From positions 1 through 64,000 of the forward strand of contig JAWLHU010000005.1 in the NCBI GenBank assembly GCA_041690255.1: 64,000 nt of DNA, read 5' to 3'. The position numbers and the translations under genes were made by a program. Below, in pieces: positions 58,766 to 64,000 of this stretch (the first letter of the stretch is position 1; the number at the start of each line of letters is the position of its first letter). The notes under the pieces were generated by a model. That model saw only the letters and a list, made by a program, of their open reading frames with translations. It made no database searches and was not told the DNA's origin. The stretch is from JAWLHU01 sp041690255 (GTDB lineage Bacteria > Bacillota > Sulfobacillia > Symbiobacteriales > Symbiobacteriaceae).

Positions 58766-60217
58766 ATGGGGGATCTCTCGGCACTGGTCTGGTCTTATCT
58801 GTACGTGGGGACGACGGTGGTCTTGGGGGAGGGTGCCAGCCGGCTGGGCTTCTCCCGTGATCTCTCGCGCAAGATCATCCACGTCGGGGTGGGCCTCTGG
58901 ATCATCGGTACGGTCGCACTCTTTGAGAGCCGGTACCTGGCGGCAATCCCGGCCGGCACATCGATCATCATGAATTGGATCATCCACCGGAAGCGGCTCC
59001 TGAAGGCGGTGGAGACCGCCCCGGAGAACCTGGGGACGGTCTGGTTCCCGCTCTCCTTCTCGCTCCTGATCCTGCTGGCCTGGGATGTGAAGGCCGCCAT
59101 GGTGGGCGGCATCCTGGCCATGACCTTCGGGGACGCACTCGCCTCGACGGTGGGGATTCGCTCTGGACGGCGGCAGTTCCAGACCCTTGGCGGCTACACG
59201 AAGTCGCTGGAGGGCTCCCTGGCGATGTTCGCAGCCACCTTTGCCGCCGTGCTCGGGGCGCTCTGGGTCTTTGAGGCGGGCAGGGGTCCGGTTTTTCTGA
59301 TGGGGCTCACCGCCCTGACCGCTGTGCTGGCCACCTGCGGCGAGGCGGTGGGGATACGGGGGCGGGATAACCTCTGGGTGCCGCTGGGCGCCGGTCTTGT
59401 GCTCTACGCCGGGCTGGAGTGGCTGCCGGCAGCGCTTGTGGGACCGCTCGGCCTCGGGGCGGTGTTGGCGGCGCTGATTGGGGTGCTGGCCTGGTGGAAG
59501 CGCTCGCTTACCCCAAGTGGGGTGCTGGGGGCGATCATCACGGGTACGCTCCTCTTCGGCCTCGGCGGCTGGCTGGGCGGACTGGCCCTGATCGGCTTTT
59601 TCGTCTCCTCAAGCTTGCTCTCCAAGCTCTTCCGGCGGCAGAAGGCGGAGGTGGAGGCGGATTTCGCCAAGACTGGGACCCGGGACTTCGCTCAAGCCAT
59701 GGCCAACGGTGGCGTGGCGGCTGTGGCGGTGATCGCCTACGCAGCGACAGGAAATCATGCCTTCCTCGGCGCCATGCTCGGCGCTCTGGCCGCAGCGAAC
59801 GCCGACACCTGGGCGACCGAGTTGGGGGTCCTGGCCCGGTCGGCTCCCCGGTTGATCACGAGCTTCCGGCCAGTGGCGGCGGGGACCAGCGGGGCGATCT
59901 CGCTCTCCGGCACCCTGGCGGCACTGGGGGCTGCCGCCCTGATCGGGCTGATCGGGGCCCTGGTCGACCCACGCTGGTGGGGAGCGGTGATCGGGATTGC
60001 CCTGGCCGGCCTGGCCGGCTCCCTGCTGGACTCGTTCCTGGGTGCCACGGTGCAGGGGATCTACTACTGCCCCGCCTGCCAGAAGGAGACCGAGCGGCTG
60101 GTCCACAGGTGCGGCAAGGCGACCAGGCTGCATCATGGGATGGCCTGGATCTCCAACGATCTGGTGAACCTCCTCGCCACCCTGGCCGGCGCGGTGATCG
60201 GGTATATGGTGGCATAG
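58766..60217 (+). CDS. Fusion of a polyprenol/phytol kinase-like domain and a DUF92 domain
   Basis: A 483-aa polytopic protein. The N-terminal half (about residues 1-215) resembles the SEC59/DGK1/VTE5 CTP-dependent kinase family (LSRKIIHVGVGLW, AMTFGDALASTVG, KSLEGSLAMF). The C-terminal half (about 225-483) is a DUF92 domain (TPSGVLGAIITGTLLFG, AAANADTWATELGVLARSAPRLITSFRPVAAGTSGAIS, LDSFLGATVQ), the family of plant VTE6 phytyl-phosphate kinase, with a small Cys motif (YYCPACQKETERLVHRCGK). Together they could phosphorylate an isoprenoid alcohol twice. ATG with GGAGGGTG upstream. Confidence 0.82.
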   Translation: MGDLSALVWSYLYVGTTVVLGEGASRLGFSRDLSRKIIHVGVGLWIIGTVALFESRYLAAIPAGTSIIMNWIIHRKRLLKAVETAPENLGTVWFPLSFSLLILLAWDVKAAMVGGILAMTFGDALASTVGIRSGRRQFQTLGGYTKSLEGSLAMFAATFAAVLGALWVFEAGRGPVFLMGLTALTAVLATCGEAVGIRGRDNLWVPLGAGLVLYAGLEWLPAALVGPLGLGAVLAALIGVLAWWKRSLTPSGVLGAIITGTLLFGLGGWLGGLALIGFFVSSSLLSKLFRRQKAEVEADFAKTGTRDFAQAMANGGVAAVAVIAYAATGNHAFLGAMLGALAAANADTWATELGVLARSAPRLITSFRPVAAGTSGAISLSGTLAALGAAALIGLIGALVDPRWWGAVIGIALAGLAGSLLDSFLGATVQGIYYCPACQKETERLVHRCGKATRLHHGMAWISNDLVNLLATLAGAVIGYMVA

Positions 60218-60326
60218 CAAAGAGGGAGGTCCTGTTTTATCCAGTTCTGTTTTCTGCAACTGGCTCGGTAGCGGGATCGTCAAACAGGTGAGTGCTTCCG
60301 AACTGGAAGAGATGGGGGGATCTCTG

Positions 60327-61460
60327 TTGACATATCACGCTGAGACGACCACCCGCCGCCTTATGGCGGCGCTCCTGCTTGCGACGATCGCCCTGGCCGG
60401 TTGCAGCACCGCAACCACACCCGCCCAGGTGACCCCGGCTCCTCCGCCTCCGGCAACCGGTGAAACCGCCCCGCCCCCGACCTCACCACCCCCGCCCCCC
60501 GCACCGCCGGCGGAGCCGCCGAAGCCTGTGCTCCCCGCCTGGGTCACCCCGGTGACCGATGAGAACTTCGCCCAGTTGGTGGAGAAGCACCGGCCCAACG
60601 AGATGGGCAAGGTGCTGATCCTGGAGTACCATCACTTCGGTGAGGAAGAGGATCGGTGGACCCGGACGTACGAGAACTTCCGGAAGGATCTGGAGACGCT
60701 CTACGCCAAGGGGTTCCGGGCGGTCAACCTGGGCGACTACCTGCAGGATGACATGGAGCTGCCCGCCGGCACATCGCCCGTCATCTTCACCTTCGATGAT
60801 TCGCCCAAGAACCAGCTGACCCTCATCGAAAAAGATGGGAAGTGGGAGGCTGATCCTAAGACCCCGGTCGGCATCATGCTCCAGTTCGCCAAGGAGCACC
60901 CCGACTTCGGGGTGGCCGGGACCTTCTTCGTCAAGTTCACCGAGGTCCCGTTCGAGGAGGAGAACTGGAAGGAGAAGCTGAAGTTCCTGGTGGCGAGCGG
61001 CTTCGAGGTAGGCAACCACTCCTACACCCACGACAACCTCTCGCTCATGGATGAGGCGGGAGTGCAGCGCTCCCTCGGCATGAACGTGAAGCGGGTCCAG
61101 GAGGCGCTGCCCGACTACGACGGCTGGGCCCTGGCCCTGCCGCTGGGCATCTGGCCGGAGAACAAGGCGCTTGCCGTTGAGGGCGAGCATGAGGGGACGC
61201 GCTACAAGCACCGGGCGGTCCTGCTGGTGGCCGATTCGCCGGTCTGGTCACCCTATGATAAGCGGCAGGATGTCAACGCCCTGCAGCGGACCCAGGCGAT
61301 CCAATCCGAGTTCGACCGGTGGTTCAGCTACCTCGAGACCTACCGCTACGTGAGCGATGGCGACCCCGAGACGGTCGTCATTCCCGAGTCGTACCAGGAG
61401 AACCTTGAGCCGGCGAAGATCCAGGGCAAGAAGCTCCGGACGTATCCGGATAACGGCTGA
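60327..61460 (+). CDS. Secreted polysaccharide deacetylase lipoprotein
   Basis: A 377-aa lipoprotein with a NodB-type domain. Signal peptide with lipobox LAGC (Cys near 26), then a Pro-rich spacer (about 35-75). The catalytic region has FTFDDSP (first Asp pair) and GNHSYTHDNLS (metal His pair). It should remove N-acetyl groups from cell-wall glycan outside the membrane. Several in-frame starts exist; TTG at 60327 has GGGGGGA 6 nt upstream and puts the charged TTTRR just before the hydrophobic helix. It lies 15 bp before the amidase gene. Confidence 0.88.
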   Translation: MTYHAETTTRRLMAALLLATIALAGCSTATTPAQVTPAPPPPATGETAPPPTSPPPPPAPPAEPPKPVLPAWVTPVTDENFAQLVEKHRPNEMGKVLILEYHHFGEEEDRWTRTYENFRKDLETLYAKGFRAVNLGDYLQDDMELPAGTSPVIFTFDDSPKNQLTLIEKDGKWEADPKTPVGIMLQFAKEHPDFGVAGTFFVKFTEVPFEEENWKEKLKFLVASGFEVGNHSYTHDNLSLMDEAGVQRSLGMNVKRVQEALPDYDGWALALPLGIWPENKALAVEGEHEGTRYKHRAVLLVADSPVWSPYDKRQDVNALQRTQAIQSEFDRWFSYLETYRYVSDGDPETVVIPESYQENLEPAKIQGKKLRTYPDNG

Positions 61461-61475
61461 CAGGAGGCGGGCAGC

Positions 61476-62252
61476 GTGAAGGTCGCCCTCGTACAAATGG
61501 ATATCGCCCTTGGCCAGCCCGATCTGAACCGGGAGCGGGCGACTGCCCTGATCCGCCAGGCTGCGGCCAGCGGAGCCAGGCTGATCATGCTCCCGGAGAT
61601 GTGGACCACCGGCTATTGCCTGCCCGATCTGGCCGGCGGCCATGCCGATCGGTCCGGCGAGCCCACAGGGGCCCTGCTGGCAGGCCTGGCCCGGGAGACG
61701 GGGACCTACCTCGCCGGCTCGGTGGCCGATGAGCGGCGGGGGAGGGTCTACAACCGGGCGACCGTCTACGGGCCATCTGGCGAGCGGCTGGCGGCCTACG
61801 ACAAGGCCCACCTCGTCCCGATGATGGATGAACACCGTTACCTCAGCCCCGGTGACCGCCTGGCCCTGACCGAGATCGAGGGCACGACGGCCGGGCTGGC
61901 GATCTGCTACGACCTCCGCTTCCCCGAGCTCTTCCGTTCGCTGGTACTCGCCGGGGCCGAGCTCCTGCTGATCCCGGCGGAGTGGCCGGCCCAGCGCCTC
62001 CACCACTGGCGGACGCTGCTCATGGCCCGGGCGATCGAGAACCAGTGCTTCGTCCTCGCCTGCAACCGCGTCGGTCATGATGGGAAGAACGGCTTCCCCG
62101 GCCACTCGATGGTCGTCGGGCCGTTCGGTGAGGTGCTGGCAGAGGGGGGCGAGGGGGAGGAGATCCTCTTTGCCGAAATCGACCTGGCCCAGGTGGCCGA
62201 TGTGCGCCGGCGGATTCCGTCGCTGAGGGACCGGCGACCGGACCTCTACTGA
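61476..62252 (+). CDS. Nitrilase-superfamily carbon-nitrogen hydrolase
   Basis: A 258-aa omega-amidase-like enzyme. The catalytic triad is visible: Glu41 (LPEMWTTGYC), Lys near 110 (YDKAHLVPMMDEHRYLSPG) and Cys near 144 (GLAICYDLRFPELFR). The length is right for the cytosolic branch that hydrolyses amides such as 2-oxoglutaramate. GTG start with AGGAGGCGGG upstream. It is probably co-transcribed with the deacetylase gene, though no functional link is obvious. Confidence 0.92.
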   Translation: MKVALVQMDIALGQPDLNRERATALIRQAAASGARLIMLPEMWTTGYCLPDLAGGHADRSGEPTGALLAGLARETGTYLAGSVADERRGRVYNRATVYGPSGERLAAYDKAHLVPMMDEHRYLSPGDRLALTEIEGTTAGLAICYDLRFPELFRSLVLAGAELLLIPAEWPAQRLHHWRTLLMARAIENQCFVLACNRVGHDGKNGFPGHSMVVGPFGEVLAEGGEGEEILFAEIDLAQVADVRRRIPSLRDRRPDLY

Positions 62253-62266
62253 CCTACGCGGACGAA

Positions 62267-62298
62267 AAGGCCCGCCCCTCGATGGAGGGACGGGCCTT
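62267..62298. terminator. Bidirectional terminator
   Basis: AAGGCCCG-C-CCCTC / GAGGG-A-CGGGCCTT with a GATG loop, between convergent genes. T-runs flank the arms on both strands. Confidence 0.75.
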
Positions 62299-62312
62299 CT
62301 TACGTACGACCA

Positions 62313-62777
62313 CTAGAACAGCTTGATCATTTGGATGGCACCGGTTGAGACGGCGCCGATCAGGAGGCCGGAGACCGCCACCCCCAGGGCGAGGGCGAGG
62401 ACCGAGAAGCCGAGCGGAACCCGCATGAGCGAAGCGATGGCGGCACCTGTCCAGAGGCCGGTGCCGGGAATCGGGATTCCGACGAGCAGGGCCAGTCCGA
62501 CCCAACCGTACTTCCGGACCATGGACTGATGCTTCTCCACCCGATGGTCGAAGCGATCCAGCCAGCGGGCAGCCCACGGCGACTGCAGGGCCATGCGGCG
62601 CAGGACGTACATGATCCCCAGGACCATGGGGACCTGCACCAGGTTCCCCGCAATGCCAAGGGCCACAGCAACGCTGGGCTTCAGCCCCTCAATGATGCCG
62701 AGAGGAATGCCGACACGGAGTTCCAAGAACGGAATCGCTGAGATCGACAGAACCTTTAATGCAGCGTACAGGTTCAA
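62313..62777 (-). CDS. Small multidrug export family protein
   Basis: A 154-aa membrane protein with four to five helices. Family signatures are FLELRVGIPLGIIEGLKP and LALLVGIPIPGTGLWTGAAIASLM. The name follows the Pfam family; transport activity is not established for most members. TTG start with GGGAGGG 8 nt upstream; a promoter lies at 62862-62890. Confidence 0.85.
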   Translation of the reverse strand: MNLYAALKVLSISAIPFLELRVGIPLGIIEGLKPSVAVALGIAGNLVQVPMVLGIMYVLRRMALQSPWAARWLDRFDHRVEKHQSMVRKYGWVGLALLVGIPIPGTGLWTGAAIASLMRVPLGFSVLALALGVAVSGLLIGAVSTGAIQMIKLF

Positions 62778-62861
62778 GGGAATTGCCCTCCCGTGGAAGT
62801 AGCCGTTCCAAGCCGAGCGAGACGCCGCGATTGTTGGGCGAGGTGATGGCTGGACTCTTCT

Positions 62862-62890
62862 ATGCTATCATCGCCCGCTCGACTCGTCAA
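62862..62890 (-). promoter_or_regulatory. Sigma-A promoter for the small multidrug export gene
   Basis: On the minus strand TTGACG, 17 nt, TAGCAT. It lies about 85 bp upstream of the TTG start. The remaining stretch 62891-63019 shows no gene. Confidence 0.6.
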
Positions 62891-63019
62891 ATGCTACCCA
62901 CGATATAGACGTCGCGATCCATCCCCTTGGTTCGGGTTATGGAGAGAATTCTCCCCTGGGCTCTGGTGCAGGGCCCGTGGGTGCTGGATCTGCCGGTTGG
63001 GCAGTAGATGTAGGGGAAT

Positions 63020-63046
63020 GGCGCCCGGGCGTTCTTCCCGGGCGCC
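63020..63046 (-). terminator. Terminator hairpin of the PdaB-like gene
   Basis: GGCGCCCGGG / CCCGGGCGCC, perfect 10-bp arms and a 7-nt loop, 10 bp beyond the stop at 63056. There is no strong T-run. Confidence 0.6.
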
Positions 63047-63055
63047 ACCGGCACG

Positions 63056-63844
63056 CTATCGGATCACCCGGATATGCCCGTTCATGTCGACCCCGTGGGT
63101 CCGGACCAGCTCATCGAGGAGGACGAAGCGGTAGCCCTGCTCCTGGAGCGTCTTCAGGGCGGTGGGCAGCGCCTGGTCGGTCTGTTTGCACGAGTCGCTG
63201 GCATGCATGAGGATGATCGCACCCGGATGTGCCAGGCGCACCGTGCGGTTGACGATCACGTTCACGCCGGGGTTTTTCCAGTCGAGGGAGTCGACCGACC
63301 AGATGACCGTCGCGTAGCCCAGGTCCTTGGCCGCCTGGACGGACTCCTTGTTGAAGGCCCCGTTGGGTGGGCGAATATAGGTAGGAGCGCGCCCGGTCAG
63401 GTCCTGCAGGATGGCATGGGCGGCGGCGATGTTCTTGGCGGCGCCCTCCCGACCAAGGGTGTTCAGATCGACGTGGGCCTGCCCGTGCGACTCGATCTGG
63501 TGACCATCGGCATGAATGCGCTTCACCAGTTCCACGTGGTTCTTGGCCCACGGGCCGGAGAGGAAGAAGGTCGCCTTGATATTCTCCTGCTTGAGCACAT
63601 CGAGCACTTTTGGCGCCATCTTCTGGCCCCAGGAGATGTCGAAGGTGAGGGCGACCACCTTCTCTTCCGCCTTGGCCGAGTAGATCGGGCGCAGGTTTGG
63701 CTGGAGCGAGGCGCTGACCGGCGCCGAATCGTTCGCCTCGACCACGCCTGGCCGGAGCCACCGGGCGCCAAGCATGATCAGGGCGATCGCCAGGATCGAG
63801 ACCACCGTCCAGCGCGTTCGGTCGCTGATCCGGATTACGTACAT
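63056..63844 (-). CDS. pdaB: PdaB-like sporulation polysaccharide deacetylase
   Basis: A 262-aa NodB-family deacetylase with an N-terminal membrane anchor (about residues 12-30). Motifs are LTFDISWG (Asp; second position is Ile-Ser as in PdaB), SHGQAHVDLN (metal His pair), YIRPPNGAFN and ILMHASD. PdaB is needed for spore cortex maintenance in Bacillus. ATG with GGAGGAGGG 6 nt upstream. The assignment to PdaB rather than another NodB protein rests on size, anchor and these motifs. Confidence 0.85.
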   Translation of the reverse strand: MYVIRISDRTRWTVVSILAIALIMLGARWLRPGVVEANDSAPVSASLQPNLRPIYSAKAEEKVVALTFDISWGQKMAPKVLDVLKQENIKATFFLSGPWAKNHVELVKRIHADGHQIESHGQAHVDLNTLGREGAAKNIAAAHAILQDLTGRAPTYIRPPNGAFNKESVQAAKDLGYATVIWSVDSLDWKNPGVNVIVNRTVRLAHPGAIILMHASDSCKQTDQALPTALKTLQEQGYRFVLLDELVRTHGVDMNGHIRVIR

Positions 63845-63930
63845 GCGGACCCTCCTCCGGGAGAAATGCTACGAGAGGAGTATGTCTGCCGGGCACGTCC
63901 CATGCGATGATGATTAACATGGAATCGCCA

Positions 63931-63959
63931 TTGCGGTGACCGTCTCTGTGTGTTATAGT
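63931..63959 (+). promoter_or_regulatory. Putative sigma-A promoter reading out of the window
   Basis: TTGCGG, 17 nt, TATAGT, directed rightward; the gene it serves lies beyond 64000. Confidence 0.5.
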
Positions 63960-64000
63960 CTTCTCTGCGCCCAGTACGGGCAGATGGGGGTAGATCCGGT

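Noticed and set aside
56555..58987. 810-codon minus-strand frame opposite yhaN
   Set aside because: Leu/Asp/Arg-rich mirror of a coiled-coil gene; no recognisable domain.
62905..62950. Sequence resembling a tRNA T-arm (GGTTCGGG)
   Set aside because: No acceptor stem or other arms could be paired around it.

Overview
The window looks like chromosomal DNA from a high-GC, spore-forming Firmicute, most like Symbiobacterium. The evidence is YheC/YheD coat-associated proteins, a PdaB-type deacetylase, lipoprotein signal peptides, AGGAGG-type ribosome sites with many GTG/TTG starts, a prolyl T-box and a YhaO/YhaN pair. The genus is inferred from gene content, not from a database match. Genes are dense on both strands. 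No rRNA, tRNA or CRISPR array was seen.

Layout. 0.1-4.7 kb: two YheC/YheD paralogues, then a divergent ECF sigma factor with a membrane partner. 4.7-10.9 kb: an acyl-CoA catabolic operon (acyl-CoA dehydrogenase, acyl-CoA ligase, 3-hydroxyacyl-CoA dehydrogenase, iron alcohol dehydrogenase, ACAD10/11-type dehydrogenase). 10.9-13.3 kb: a decayed sigma-factor locus and a field of non-coding hairpin repeats. 13.3-16.8 kb: a heterodimeric ABC exporter with a hairpin leader. 17-19.7 kb: a PrpR-type sigma-54 activator and PduL. 19.8-25.2 kb: a double GNAT acetyltransferase, a 33-residue ORF with a structured leader, a KPGA-repeat protein, a chloramphenicol-phosphotransferase-like kinase with an apparent CTG start, and a quinone reductase plus phosphotransferase pair. 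25.4-31.6 kb: a phosphorelay (membrane histidine kinase, receiver, Hpt-REC-GGDEF). 31.6-36.7 kb: a lower-GC accessory island with gene remnants, a complete IS21-type element with a 6-bp target duplication, and more hairpin repeats. 36.7-40.1 kb: a second acyl catabolic operon on the minus strand (split MaoC dehydratase, two SDRs, alpha/beta hydrolase). 40.2-64 kb: mostly housekeeping and envelope genes: proS with T-box, VanY-like peptidase, two PrsW-like proteins, yebC, infA, pgi, a molybdopterin oxidoreductase, rhomboid, RRM protein, ChrA-like transporter, YhaO/YhaN, a polyprenol-kinase fusion, deacetylases, a nitrilase-family amidase and a small multidrug export protein.

Main observation. 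Three separate acyl-metabolism transcription units (starting near 4922, near 23151, and at 40049 on the minus strand) each have a good sigma-54 (-24/-12) promoter. Each is preceded 50-90 bp upstream by copies of one motif built from TGTTCA / TGAACACC half-sites. A sigma-54 activator with a PrpR-type sensory domain lies among them at 17035. Together the three units encode an acyl-CoA ligase, an aminoglycoside-phosphotransferase-like kinase, an ACAD10/11-type dehydrogenase, SDRs, a split hydratase, 3-hydroxyacyl-CoA dehydrogenase and quinone reductase. This parts list resembles the phosphorylation-dependent 4-hydroxyacyl-CoA route (LvaA/LvaC in Pseudomonas, ACAD10/11 in animals). I infer a dispersed sigma-54 regulon for hydroxy- or short-chain acyl catabolism.
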